The notes beneath the pieces are model-generated. The model searched no databases. It had not been told where the DNA came from and was given only the letters and a program-made list of their open reading frames with translations. A DNA stretch of 47,548 bases from Clostridia bacterium (lineage in GTDB: Bacteria; Bacillota; Clostridia; Oscillospirales; CAG-272). A program made the translations under genes and the position numbers. Positions 1-8,331 of the stretch are shown here, one piece after another (the stretch's first letter is position 1; each line of letters begins with the position of its first letter). The stretch spans positions 1 through 47,548 of the forward strand of contig JAFVWS010000025.1 of NCBI GenBank assembly GCA_017501545.1, given 5' to 3'.

Positions 1-16
1 AAAGGGGTGAAAATAA

Positions 17-50
17 AAAAAGACGAAGTTTTTTTACTTCGTCCTTTTAT
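17..50 (-). terminator. Rho-independent terminator after the LuxR-type gene
   Basis: An 8-bp stem (GACGAAGT / ACTTCGTC) is followed, read on the minus strand, by a run of T. It lies about 20 bases past the stop codon of the minus-strand regulator gene. Confidence 0.8.
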
Positions 51-70
51 TAAAATCGTACACAGGGTGA

Positions 71-1024
71 CTAATTTTTCAAAAGTAGCCCATAAAGCTC
101 ATCACGTGAAGAAACACCAAGCTTATTATATAAATTTCTTGTGTAGGTCTTTATGGTGTTTTCAGAAAGGTGCATGCTTTCGGCAATGTCCTTTCTTTTT
201 TTGTTTTCCAAAATCAGTTTTAAAATTTCGTATTCTCTTTCAGAAAGCGATTCTCCCTCTTTTAAATTAGCAAGTGATTTTTCTACCTTTTCCTCCATTG
301 GCATTGTTGCCACCTGTAGTGTAAGTCCCCTTGACTCTGGTTTGTGCTTTGGCACGTCCTTTATAGGAATATAGTCCTGCATCATCCAAAAGACAAGAAG
401 CAAAAGTAGCTCCGAAATTATATAGGTAACTGACAAAAACTCAAAATCCCAGCTTATAAATTTTTCAAAAATCCAAACTATTAGGTTGCCACAAACTATT
501 CCTGCAATTAAGCCAGCAAACTTTGGCTTGCCTATCTTCTTTTTTGCAACTGACAATATAATAGTCACTATCATTAAAATAAAATAGCTAAGCAAGTAAA
601 CAAGATATACTGGGTGAAGTGGGCCATACTCCTTAATTAGCTTTGTTGCCCCGTCAACCACCTCAAGGCTAACGCTTTCATAGTACCAAGGCAAAATGCC
701 AGAGGTGGCGACTATGCCAAACATTATTATGCCAACGGCTAAGCAAATAATTATATATAGCTTTTTGATTTTGAAGCCACAAAGCTTGGCAATGGTAAAT
801 AGCATAAACATTGAAAGAAACACGCTACCAAAATATGCAACGTCGTTTCCAAAAATGGCAAACTGAACATTTTTTGCAAGTGAAAGAAGCAAATAGCCAA
901 GGTTGACTATTGACACCGAAATATAAAGCATGGTTAGCCAAAATTGCTTGCTTTTCACCATTATTAAGTAGGCAATTAGCAAGCCTACTGCGAGAAAAAG
1001 TGTAACTCCATATGCAACTGTCAT
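71..1024 (-). CDS. Membrane-bound LuxR-type one-component regulator
   Basis: Predicted 317-residue transcription regulator. Residues 1-216 contain about seven hydrophobic segments (near 6-22, 30-50, 62-82, 88-108, 140-160, 168-188, 197-216), resembling the N-terminal 7TM sensor region of some histidine kinases. Residues 258-315 form a LuxR/FixJ helix-turn-helix (LSEREYEILKL... NTIKTYTRNLYNKLGV). There is no kinase or receiver domain, so it probably couples a membrane signal directly to DNA binding. The ATG at 1024 is preceded by TAGGAGG with good spacing. It is transcribed alone and ends at a hairpin terminator. The ligand and targets cannot be told from sequence. The LuxR domain is certain; the 7TM assignment is by hydrophobicity only. 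Confidence 0.88.
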   Translation of the reverse strand: MTVAYGVTLFLAVGLLIAYLIMVKSKQFWLTMLYISVSIVNLGYLLLSLAKNVQFAIFGNDVAYFGSVFLSMFMLFTIAKLCGFKIKKLYIIICLAVGIIMFGIVATSGILPWYYESVSLEVVDGATKLIKEYGPLHPVYLVYLLSYFILMIVTIILSVAKKKIGKPKFAGLIAGIVCGNLIVWIFEKFISWDFEFLSVTYIISELLLLLVFWMMQDYIPIKDVPKHKPESRGLTLQVATMPMEEKVEKSLANLKEGESLSEREYEILKLILENKKRKDIAESMHLSENTIKTYTRNLYNKLGVSSRDELYGLLLKN

Positions 1025-1099
1025 AGGCTTACCTCCTATCTTAATATTATATAATATTTTATCATAAATGGTTCCTTATTTCAATACCCTATATATTTA

Positions 1100-1236
1100 A
1101 ATATATTTTTTAGGGCGCGCGTGGGCGAGAAAGCCAAAAGCGACAGGAGAAAACACCTCATCCGCCACCTATGGGGCACCTTCGCACAAGGCATACCCAC
1201 AAGGGTCACCTTTTCAAAGGAGGCAGAGCTTTCAAG
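1100..1236. repeat. Intergenic repeat-like sequence
   Basis: Non-coding sequence between the LuxR gene and the hydrolase gene. It contains CTCATCCGCCACCTATGGGG, which resembles a dispersed intergenic repeat I recall from gut Firmicutes. There is no second copy in this window, so repeat status rests on recollection. An 82-codon open frame crosses it but has no ribosome site and looks spurious. Confidence 0.35.
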
Positions 1237-1316
1237 TGTCATTCTGGAACGAAACGCAGTGGAGCGATAGAATCTCAATACATAAATAGACTCTATCGCG
1301 AAGCTCCAGAGTGACA
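1237..1316. repeat. 80-bp gene-less copy of the TGTCATTCTGGAACG inverted-repeat element
   Basis: The left arm begins TGTCATTCTGGAACG and ends GATAGAATCTC. The right arm begins GACTCTATCGC and ends CTCCAGAGTGACA. The arms are imperfect reverse complements separated by about 10 bases, so the whole unit can fold into one hairpin. The left arm is nearly identical to those at 9336, 9712, 9824 and 9981. Here nothing lies between the arms, whereas at 9336-9695 a GIY-YIG gene does. Confidence 0.8.
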
Positions 1317-1344
1317 AATAGAATAACACTACCTGTTACTAATC

Positions 1345-1374
1345 AAAAAAGAGCCACGTCTGTGGCTCTTTTTA
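1345..1374 (-). terminator. Terminator after the alpha/beta hydrolase gene
   Basis: Stem AAAGAGCCAC / GTGGCTCTTT with A- and T-rich flanks, directly beyond the minus-strand stop codon at 1375. It could work in both directions. Confidence 0.8.
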
Positions 1375-2754
1375 TCATTCGGTTAGCATAAGAGGCTTGC
1401 TTGTTTCTCTGGTAAGAGCTTTTTCGTAAAGCTCAAGCGCTGATTTAATTAGCTTAGGGTCTGGCTTAAATGCCCGTAGCTTATCAAAGTGAAATTTGGT
1501 GTACTCTGACTTGGTTTTTTCGTTGTTTTTTCTGCCGGTGCGCTTAAGGTAAGCTTTATAATCTTTTTCAAACTCTTCCTCGTATTTTTTTGCCTCGGGG
1601 GCGTATAAAATTCCCGTGTGGCCTCTTTTTTCGTGGGAGATAAAGGTAAATCTTTCGTTTTCCTTAAATTCCTTATAGAATTTAGCATAGCCAAAGCGAT
1701 ATGGCACGACCTTGTCATCCTTGCTGTGTGTAATCATAATCAAGGCGTTTGTGCTTTTCATACCATTAATAGCGCTGAACTTCGCAACCTGCTTGCCAAA
1801 CTTTAATTTTTCGTAGAGATCAACGTAGGTCATAAGTCCGTCAGCAAGAGGTCCAAAAACCTTACCGCTGAAGTTTAGCATAACGTCCTCGCTCTCGTTA
1901 AAGCCAGCAACAATCACCGCCGCACTTACCTCTGGGTGGACGTTTAAGACGTTACCAACTGAAAACGCGCCCCAGCTATGGCCAAAGAGCATAATTGGGA
2001 GGTTTTTGTACTCCTCAATATCAGCAAGATGCTCAATTGCGTAGCTAAGGGAGATTATACCCTGTGGCAAGCCCTTTAGCGTGATGCCTTGGCTATTGTC
2101 GTTTCCACGCGTGTCGTAGGTGAAAACGTAGTAACCGTTTGAGGCAAACTCGTTTACAAACGGCATATAGCTATTGTGTCCGCCATGTCCAAGACCGTGA
2201 GAAACTATAACCACGCCCTTTTTTTCCTTGCCGTCGTCCTTCCAGTATTTATAGCCAGCAATGCGCGCCCCGTCCTTTTCAAAAAAGTCACTTCTTTCGG
2301 TTTTTAGTCCCTCAAACTCGCTTGCCTTAAACTCAAGGCTCTTTTTTGTTTTGTGGCGTCTGCCGTATATGCCCTCATAAATAAGAAGCGTGGAAAGAGG
2401 CATAGCGATAAGTGGCATGCCAAAAAGCGTACCAACGCCTGAAAGCACTGCCGCCTTGGCAACCCTGCCCTTTGTCCTTTTTTTCTCTGCAATTACCTCG
2501 GGCTTGCTATTATACTCATCCTTTTTAGCTCTTTCAAGCGACTTTTCCTCGTCCTTTTTAGCCTTTTTTATGGATTTTTCGTCCTTCTTTTCTAATTTTT
2601 CAGCTTCCTTTGCTTCCTTTTTAACTGTCTTTTTCTCAGTCTTAAGCTCCTTTTTTTCTTCCTTTTCGGTAGCCTTAAGCTCCTTTTTAACCGCCCTTTC
2701 AGCGTCCTTTTCAGTAATAATAATGTCCTTTTTGGTTTTCTTCTCGTTACTCAT
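1375..2754 (-). CDS. Alpha/beta hydrolase with long Lys/Glu-rich N-terminal segment
   Basis: Predicted 459-residue serine hydrolase of the alpha/beta fold (S33 / monoacylglycerol-lipase-like). Residues 1-95 are almost entirely Lys, Glu, Asp and Ala and should form a charged coiled coil. Residues 99-127 are hydrophobic and may anchor or cross the membrane. The hydrolase follows: oxyanion region near SHGLGHGGH (185-193), nucleophile Ser260 in GHSWG, likely acid Asp346/347 in SKDDKVVP, and His379 in KRGHTG. The open frame extends five codons upstream, but GGCGAGG sits just before the ATG at 2754, so that start is chosen. It is transcribed alone and divergently from the aldo/keto reductase. The substrate is unknown. 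Confidence 0.85.
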   Translation of the reverse strand: MSNEKKTKKDIIITEKDAERAVKKELKATEKEEKKELKTEKKTVKKEAKEAEKLEKKDEKSIKKAKKDEEKSLERAKKDEYNSKPEVIAEKKRTKGRVAKAAVLSGVGTLFGMPLIAMPLSTLLIYEGIYGRRHKTKKSLEFKASEFEGLKTERSDFFEKDGARIAGYKYWKDDGKEKKGVVIVSHGLGHGGHNSYMPFVNEFASNGYYVFTYDTRGNDNSQGITLKGLPQGIISLSYAIEHLADIEEYKNLPIMLFGHSWGAFSVGNVLNVHPEVSAAVIVAGFNESEDVMLNFSGKVFGPLADGLMTYVDLYEKLKFGKQVAKFSAINGMKSTNALIMITHSKDDKVVPYRFGYAKFYKEFKENERFTFISHEKRGHTGILYAPEAKKYEEEFEKDYKAYLKRTGRKNNEKTKSEYTKFHFDKLRAFKPDPKLIKSALELYEKALTRETSKPLMLTE

Positions 2755-2788
2755 ATAAAACCTCGCCATAAGATGCTTTTATATTGTT

Positions 2789-2817
2789 ATTTTACCACAT
2801 TTTTCTGAAAAAAACAA
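2789..2817 (-). promoter_or_regulatory. Sigma-A-like promoter for the hydrolase gene
   Basis: On the minus strand TTGTTT, a 17-base gap and TAAAAT lie 35 bases upstream of the chosen start. Confidence 0.55.
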
Positions 2818-2855
2818 TCATTTTAAGTCCCTTGCCCTCTTTATTTTTATAATTA

Positions 2856-2884
2856 TTGCAAAAGCGCACGTTTAATGATAAAAT
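2856..2884 (+). promoter_or_regulatory. Sigma-A-like promoter for the aldo/keto reductase gene
   Basis: TTGCAA, 17 bases, TAAAAT, ending 25 bases before the ATG at 2910. Confidence 0.55.
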
Positions 2885-2909
2885 GTAATTAGAAACGGAG
2901 GGGCTTTAT

Positions 2910-4034
2910 ATGATTTACAAAAATTTTAAGGAGCTTAAATTGTCAGCCCTTGGCTTTGGCACAATGCGCTTGCCAACCATAGACGGCGACAACGCAAAAA
3001 TTGACCAAGAGAGGGTAAATGCGCTTTTTGACTATGCAATTTCCAAGGGCGTAAACTATTTTGACACTGCCTGGGGCTACCATATGGGGCAAAGTGAAAT
3101 TGCCGTTGGCAAGGCGCTTAGTCGCCACCCAAGAAAGAGCTACTTCCTTGCCACAAAATTCCCTGGTTACGATGTGAATAATATGGGCAAGGCACCAGAG
3201 ATTTTTGAGCGTCAGCTTGAAAAATGTGGGGTGACGTGGTTCGATTTCTACCTTGTGCACAACGTTTGCGAGGCAAATATAGAATATTATCTTGACCCAA
3301 AATATAAAACCGTTGAATACCTTTTAGAGGAGAAAAAGAGGGGCAGAATTAAGCACCTTGGCTTTTCCACCCACGCTGATTTTGACAACTTCAAGCGCTT
3401 TACTGATAAGTATGGTGAGCATATGGAGTTTTGCCAAATTCAGCTAAACTACCTCGACTATGAGTTTCAAGATGCTAAGCGTAAAATTGAATATCTAAGA
3501 AAGCTTAATATCCCTGTTTGGGTTATGGAGCCGGTGAGAGGTGGACGTCTTGCTAAGCTAAGCGAAAGCGAAGCGTGCGAGCTTAAGAAAATAAGAGAAA
3601 ACGAAAGCGCCCCGGCACTTGCCTTTAGGTTTGTGCAGTCAATTCCCGAGGTGGTCGTGACTCTTTCTGGTATGTCCGACGAGGCGCAGGTTAAGGAAAA
3701 CATAAAAACCTTTGAAAAGGAAGCGCCACTAAATAGCGACGAGATGCAAAAAATCCTCGCTCTTGGCAAAAAAATGACCGAGTGCGTCCCTTGCACGTCG
3801 TGTCGTTACTGCACGGAATACTGCCCACAGGGGCTTGATATACCAAAGCTAATCTCGCTTTATAACGAGCAGGTTTTCTCGGGTGGTGGCTTTATTGTGT
3901 CGATGAATTTAAATTCCTTGCCCGAGGACAAGCGCCCAAGCGCGTGCATAGGCTGTGGCGCGTGCCAAGCCGTGTGCCCACAAGGAATAAAAATCCCAGA
4001 AATAATGAGCGATTTTGTTGCGAGGAGAAAATAA
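2910..4034 (+). CDS. Aldo/keto reductase with C-terminal 4Fe-4S ferredoxin domain
   Basis: Predicted 374-residue cytoplasmic oxidoreductase. The TIM-barrel part (1-285) has the aldo/keto reductase tetrad: Asp52 and Tyr57 in FDTAWGY, Lys83 in ATKFP and His117 in LVHN. The C-terminal part carries two cysteine groups: C295-x2-C298-x2-C301-x3-C305-P, with an extra Cys292, and C346-x2-C349-x2-C352-x3-C356-P. This is the layout of clostridial ferredoxin-type aldo/keto reductases, in which the clusters presumably feed electrons to the barrel. The substrate is unknown. GGAGGGGCTTTAT precedes the ATG. The lipoprotein gene follows 25 bases downstream and may share the transcript. Confidence 0.93.
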   Translation: MIYKNFKELKLSALGFGTMRLPTIDGDNAKIDQERVNALFDYAISKGVNYFDTAWGYHMGQSEIAVGKALSRHPRKSYFLATKFPGYDVNNMGKAPEIFERQLEKCGVTWFDFYLVHNVCEANIEYYLDPKYKTVEYLLEEKKRGRIKHLGFSTHADFDNFKRFTDKYGEHMEFCQIQLNYLDYEFQDAKRKIEYLRKLNIPVWVMEPVRGGRLAKLSESEACELKKIRENESAPALAFRFVQSIPEVVVTLSGMSDEAQVKENIKTFEKEAPLNSDEMQKILALGKKMTECVPCTSCRYCTEYCPQGLDIPKLISLYNEQVFSGGGFIVSMNLNSLPEDKRPSACIGCGACQAVCPQGIKIPEIMSDFVARRK

Positions 4035-4059
4035 ACCAATATATGATTGAGGGGTAAAG

Positions 4060-5055
4060 ATGAAAAAAATCATATCGTTAATTTTAGTTTTTGTAACAAT
4101 GCTGTGTCTTGCTTCTTGCAAAGGCAACATAGATACATCCAGCAAAAACAGCACGTCGACAAACACTGACACATCATTAGAAAATTCAAATGACAAGCTT
4201 GATACAACAGATGAGCCTTCGGTAAAGAATATCGAACTAAATACTACAAGTACGAATGAAAAATATTATTCTACACTTCAAGCAGGAAGCTATTTAGGAA
4301 CAGATTTGCCAAATGATATTGGATGCTATTACAAAGAAATAACGTCATTTGACGATTTTAGTGCACTTGTTGAGCACCCGAATGTAATTGATGAGGCAAT
4401 ATTTCAAGATAACTTCATTTTAGTTATAAAGCGTGTCACTGGAGGGTATTTTTCCGACATCGGATTTAAAAATTATGATTTCCATCTAAAGGAAATAGAG
4501 TTAGACAGCTTTCCTATTTCAGAAGGAACAGATGATGTAAAAACCAAGTTTGACTACATAATTCTTTCAAAATACAAGGCTCAAATGGACGAGGACAACT
4601 GCAAGTTAGGAGATTTAACCATTAAAGAGAGTATTAAAAATTATTATGGGATTTCTTCCATGCAGAAAGCTATAAACAATGAAGCCAAATTAGGACTATT
4701 CTTTAAGGATTTAGAGTCGGCAAACGTCTATCTGGCGAGCAAAGGATATAATGAAATAATCAATTACGGCTTAAATGATACAAGTATTTTGTTGCTATGC
4801 GTTAATTTTCAGCTTGAAGGCTACGAATCGTCCGAAAAAAGCTGTTATTTAGGATTTAAAGATTTCAACACAAATGGTAACGATATATATATCACTCTTG
4901 AAAGAAGCATTGTAAATACTGATTATGGCAACAAAAATGAAAATGAAATTTTATGCATTTCAATACCTAACAGCTTAATATGCAACACAATAGTTGAAAA
5001 TCCAAGCATACATATATTAGTGCAAGACAATATAATTGAGCTGATTGACAATTAA
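4060..5055 (+). CDS. Lipoprotein of unknown function (paralog of the 17.5-19.3 kb lipoprotein)
   Basis: Predicted 331-residue lipoprotein with a hydrophobic signal segment and lipobox LASC (Cys20), then a Ser/Thr/Asn/Asp-rich linker to about residue 70. I do not recognise the folded part. Its first half aligns by eye with the minus-strand lipoprotein at 17549-19255: DLPNDIGCYYK / DLPTDFGDYYK, TSFDDFSALV / KTYDDFSELV, and FILVIKRVTGGYFSDIGF / YILVIHRNYGGRYITDMGF. The two therefore define a family present twice here. A GAGGGG site precedes the ATG and a strong terminator follows. It is probably anchored to the outer face of the membrane. Confidence 0.85.
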   Translation: MKKIISLILVFVTMLCLASCKGNIDTSSKNSTSTNTDTSLENSNDKLDTTDEPSVKNIELNTTSTNEKYYSTLQAGSYLGTDLPNDIGCYYKEITSFDDFSALVEHPNVIDEAIFQDNFILVIKRVTGGYFSDIGFKNYDFHLKEIELDSFPISEGTDDVKTKFDYIILSKYKAQMDEDNCKLGDLTIKESIKNYYGISSMQKAINNEAKLGLFFKDLESANVYLASKGYNEIINYGLNDTSILLLCVNFQLEGYESSEKSCYLGFKDFNTNGNDIYITLERSIVNTDYGNKNENEILCISIPNSLICNTIVENPSIHILVQDNIIELIDN

Positions 5056-5059
5056 ATTA

Positions 5060-5090
5060 AAAGCCCCTTGGCTGACCAAGGGGCTTTTTT
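5060..5090. terminator. Bidirectional terminator
   Basis: Perfect 12-bp stem AAAGCCCCTTGG / CCAAGGGGCTTT with loop CTGA and T/A runs on both sides. It separates the converging lipoprotein gene (plus) and small-peptide gene (minus). Confidence 0.9.
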
Positions 5091-5091
5091 A

Positions 5092-5244
5092 TTAACCTAA
5101 TAGCTCATCAAAGAATGCAGAAAACTCATTTTCCTTACCGGTAATGGTTGTGCCATTTGCGGTAATTGAGCCCTCGGAGGAGCCAGTCATAATGTCGTTT
5201 GTTTCAAGCTTGACAATTTCAATTGTCGGTGTTACGTATTTCAT
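5092..5244 (-). CDS. 50-residue peptide coupled to the secreted SGNH protein
   Basis: A short frame starting MKYVTPTIEIVKLETNDIMT and ending FSAFFDELLG. Its ATG lies 14 bases past the upstream gene's stop and is preceded by a near-perfect site (AAGGAGGAGGG), so the peptide should be well translated from the same message. It has no signal peptide, membrane segment or cysteine. The N-terminal Tyr-x-x-Pro-x-Ile-Glu ... Asp-Ile pattern followed by a Gly/Ser-rich stretch resembles small unnamed peptides I recall from gut Clostridia. That resemblance is recollection, not a search. It could be a partner of the surface protein or a modified-peptide precursor. It is too short for most gene-calling cut-offs. 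Confidence 0.7.
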   Translation of the reverse strand: MKYVTPTIEIVKLETNDIMTGSSEGSITANGTTITGKENEFSAFFDELLG

Positions 5245-5257
5245 TTTACCCTCCTCC

Positions 5258-8200
5258 TTATTCAGCGATATTCTCTACTGGAATGTAGATTTTAAAGTTT
5301 TCGTGTATTGTTTCGGCTGTGTAATCAGCACTTGTTAGTGCAGAGCCATTAGTTTTTGAGATATTAAAGCCCTTTTGCGTATGTGTGCCCCACCAGCTTT
5401 CGTCAGCTGTTACGTAGGTTGTAGTTACGTTGCCAGGTCTTGTGCCTGTGTAGGCCCAGCCCTCAGGACGATATTGCCAGCCACTGTTTACCCAAATTAC
5501 TGCGCCTATTGGCAGGTCACTCTTTGTAAATATCTTTGTTGCAAAGAACTTTGCAGGGGTGCCTGATGTGCCACTCTCGTAAATTTCAGCGCCCTTGTTT
5601 GAGGAATAGTAGTATGCGTTCTTTTGATAGCCCATAGCGCTAGCGCTTAAGGCTCTATACTCCTTACCGTTGATTACTACAACCTCGCTATCGCAATCAC
5701 TTGACTTTACGTAAACGGTTGTGTCATCAACCTCTGGGGTGTCTGGGTCAACGCTTGGCGTATCCGGGTCAATTTCTGGCTCGTCAACGTCTGGTGCTAC
5801 CTCGGCAGGCACTATAATTTTAAAGATAGTGCTTGCAACCTCGTCGGTTGAAAGTGTAATTGCAACGTTATTACTTGTTGTGTGTGCAACCTGTGAAATA
5901 TTAAACGCCCTTTCAGTGTATGAGCCCCACCAGTCCTCGTCAATTACAATACGTAGTGTGGTTACGTTACCTGGTCTTGTGCCTGTGTAGGTCCAGCCCT
6001 CAGGACGGTATTGCCAGCCACTTGCAATTTCAATAATTGAGCCAGCCGGTAATTCCTCACGTGTGAACTTCTTTGTTGCCATAAAGCCTCTTGCAAAGGA
6101 ATTGTCTGTTGCCTCCCAAGAGCCCGTGCCCGATGTGTTATAGAAGCTTGCAAAGGTAAGTCCCATTTGAGTTGCTGTTAACTGTACGTAGCCCTCTGGA
6201 ATTACACCAACGTTTTCTGAGTCGTCGCCACCTGTGCCACCCTGTGTTGTTGGGTAGGATGAGTTGGTTACTGCGTATGGTGTATTAATTGCGTTATTTA
6301 CGCTTTCAATAATTGCCTTTAATTCATAGCTGTCAACGTCGTCTGGACGAGTTACAGAGTTATCAATTGAAAGTCCTGTAAGTGCCTTAACAAACGTCAT
6401 TGATGCAATATATCTACCAATTCCATATGAAAGGTGGTAGCCATCACGAGTCGTGTCACCGATAAATGACGTTCTTACGTTTTGAACTGCAGTTCCTGAT
6501 GGAATTACAATTTCAATTTTGTCATTTGTTAAAATCTTTGTATTAACCGCATTAACTATTGCATTGTACATAGTCATTTGGTCATTGTTGTATTTAGGGA
6601 AGTCAGCGTGTCCGGAGCCTACCTTGTAAGCCCAAGTCATATGCCAAGCAAGACGTGCGCTTGGATTTAATGGCTCAACTATATTAATTAGGTCAACCAA
6701 ATCATCGTACGTATCAGCAATTCCACTATATCCGCTTGCCTGCTGGAATGTGATAAAGTCCCAGTCGTCGCTTTCAACAGCGAATTGAATAGACTTGTTG
6801 CCCTGTGCCACCCATGAGCCGGCTGTATTTATCTTGTAATCATATGCGCTATTACCACTTTTTGCATTTGCAAGGTGAGTTGCAAGAGTACATCCACCGA
6901 TATATAGCTTACCAACGGTTATCTTTTCAATACCTGCGTCAGTTGCAACCTGATATACGTATTCTAATGCATCATCTGAGAAGCTGTTGCCAATAGCAAG
7001 AATCTTTAATTCACCATCGTCATCCCAGTTTTGCTTAACTGCTGAGTAGTCAGGTGATGGTGGAATAACGATGTCGTCCTCCTCATCTTCACCTGTGTCA
7101 CCACCAGTTGTACCTCCGCCAGTTTCACCACCGGTTGTGCCTCCGCCAGTTTCACCACCAGTTGTGCCTCCGCCAGTCTCACCACCAGTTGTATCGTCCT
7201 CGGTTGTGTCCTCTGTTAAATCAACTGGTACAAAAACCTTAAATATTTCTAAAATATCATCGGCAGTGTATTGACCATTAATTTTTGAAATTTTACCTAC
7301 GTCATTAGTTGCGCTTGTGCTTTCATAATAGCTGATATTAAAGCCAACGGTTGTATATGTTCCGTTCTCGTCAAGGTCAGCCCACCAGCTATCATCTATC
7401 GTCACATACTCAGTCTTAATTGTATCTGGTCTTTTGAAAGTGCCTGAGTGGAACTTATGTGGACGATATTGCCACTCATTTTTTTCAAGATAGATTATTG
7501 TTCCGTTTGGCAAATCCTCACTTGTAAGTCCTTTAGTTGCCCAGAACTTTTTAGCCGTATCATCACCAGAGTAGCTTTGTCTATTGTTCCAGTATGCGCC
7601 CTCAACCAAGCCAAGCTCAGTGGCGGTCATTTCGTGATATCTTTGACCCTTGATTACCTTATATTTACTTAGGCTTGTTGTGTCCTTTTCGGGTACGCTT
7701 TTAACCTCGTTATAGGTCTTTTTGCCACAATTTACCTTTTCAGCGCAGTTGTCAATATATGTGTTTCTGCCACCTGCGTTTATGTATAGCGCGCAAATAA
7801 CGCCAGAGCTATCCTTATTCGAATCTGGAATAGCTTTTACGCTAACCTTTATAATGCTATATTCGCTATTTGTGTAGTCTTGGCTTTTTACCTTGTCACT
7901 AATAGGGTTAGCCTCACTATCAAGTGGGTTTTTGTCACCAATTGTGTCACTTAGCGCAACAACTGCACCAAATTTCACCGTCTCACCCGATAATTCCTCG
8001 TATCTTTTGAGGGCATCTCTATTTACGCCGTAGCTTTGCATCACGCCACTATCCGAGTATGAATAGCCAAGAGTAATAAAGATTTTAGGTATTACCTCTG
8101 TGTTGGTCGCACCACAGGCTTCGCATTTTGCGCTTGCTGTAACGTCACCAAGGAAGCCGTCTGTGCCGAGGTCAACAGTCCACTTATAGCTATGGTCACA

Positions 8201-8287
8201 TTCGCTATCCTGTGCGCTTACAACAGCTGTAAATGCAAATAGCAAAAGAACACATACTAAAAGTGAAATTATAAGCTTTCTTTTCAT
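5258..8287 (-). CDS. Large secreted SGNH-hydrolase (DUF4886-like) protein with three repeated modules
   Basis: Predicted 1009-residue exported protein. Residues 1-25 are a signal peptide ending VVSAQ. Residues 30-200 hold a CxxC-containing domain (CEACGATNTEV, then LGYSYSDSGVMQ) also found in the leucine-rich-repeat protein at 10-12 kb. Three related modules lie at about 217-355, 700-828 and 878-1003, sharing (E/G)WQYRP, a TxRP stretch, D(E/D)SWW-type residues and GFNIS. Between the first two are a Gly/Thr/Glu linker of repeated nine-residue units (366-400) and an SGNH domain (425-672) with the GNSFSDD block (Ser435) and DGYH block (Asp615, His618). It likely removes acyl groups from glycans. 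No sortase signal is visible. A start with AAGGAGAG and a matching promoter support 8287. Confidence 0.88.
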   Translation of the reverse strand: MKRKLIISLLVCVLLLFAFTAVVSAQDSECDHSYKWTVDLGTDGFLGDVTASAKCEACGATNTEVIPKIFITLGYSYSDSGVMQSYGVNRDALKRYEELSGETVKFGAVVALSDTIGDKNPLDSEANPISDKVKSQDYTNSEYSIIKVSVKAIPDSNKDSSGVICALYINAGGRNTYIDNCAEKVNCGKKTYNEVKSVPEKDTTSLSKYKVIKGQRYHEMTATELGLVEGAYWNNRQSYSGDDTAKKFWATKGLTSEDLPNGTIIYLEKNEWQYRPHKFHSGTFKRPDTIKTEYVTIDDSWWADLDENGTYTTVGFNISYYESTSATNDVGKISKINGQYTADDILEIFKVFVPVDLTEDTTEDDTTGGETGGGTTGGETGGGTTGGETGGGTTGGDTGEDEEDDIVIPPSPDYSAVKQNWDDDGELKILAIGNSFSDDALEYVYQVATDAGIEKITVGKLYIGGCTLATHLANAKSGNSAYDYKINTAGSWVAQGNKSIQFAVESDDWDFITFQQASGYSGIADTYDDLVDLINIVEPLNPSARLAWHMTWAYKVGSGHADFPKYNNDQMTMYNAIVNAVNTKILTNDKIEIVIPSGTAVQNVRTSFIGDTTRDGYHLSYGIGRYIASMTFVKALTGLSIDNSVTRPDDVDSYELKAIIESVNNAINTPYAVTNSSYPTTQGGTGGDDSENVGVIPEGYVQLTATQMGLTFASFYNTSGTGSWEATDNSFARGFMATKKFTREELPAGSIIEIASGWQYRPEGWTYTGTRPGNVTTLRIVIDEDWWGSYTERAFNISQVAHTTSNNVAITLSTDEVASTIFKIIVPAEVAPDVDEPEIDPDTPSVDPDTPEVDDTTVYVKSSDCDSEVVVINGKEYRALSASAMGYQKNAYYYSSNKGAEIYESGTSGTPAKFFATKIFTKSDLPIGAVIWVNSGWQYRPEGWAYTGTRPGNVTTTYVTADESWWGTHTQKGFNISKTNGSALTSADYTAETIHENFKIYIPVENIAE
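7098..7195 (-). repeat. In-frame 27-bp tandem repeats encoding a Gly/Thr linker
   Basis: About three and a half near-identical 27-base units encode the repeating residues TGGGTTGGE inside the SGNH protein. Such simple repeats can change copy number by slippage and so change linker length. Confidence 0.8.
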
Positions 8288-8331
8288 TGCTTCTCTCCTT
8301 ATTTATTGCGCTAAAATGCGCGTATATAATC

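Noticed and set aside
1081-1329. 82-codon minus-strand open frame
   Set aside because: It runs through two intergenic repeat sequences, has no ribosome site and resembles no protein.
7071-7274. Pro/Ser/Val-rich plus-strand frame that looks like a repetitive surface protein
   Set aside because: It is the antisense reading of the Gly/Thr linker repeats of the secreted SGNH gene and has no ribosome site.
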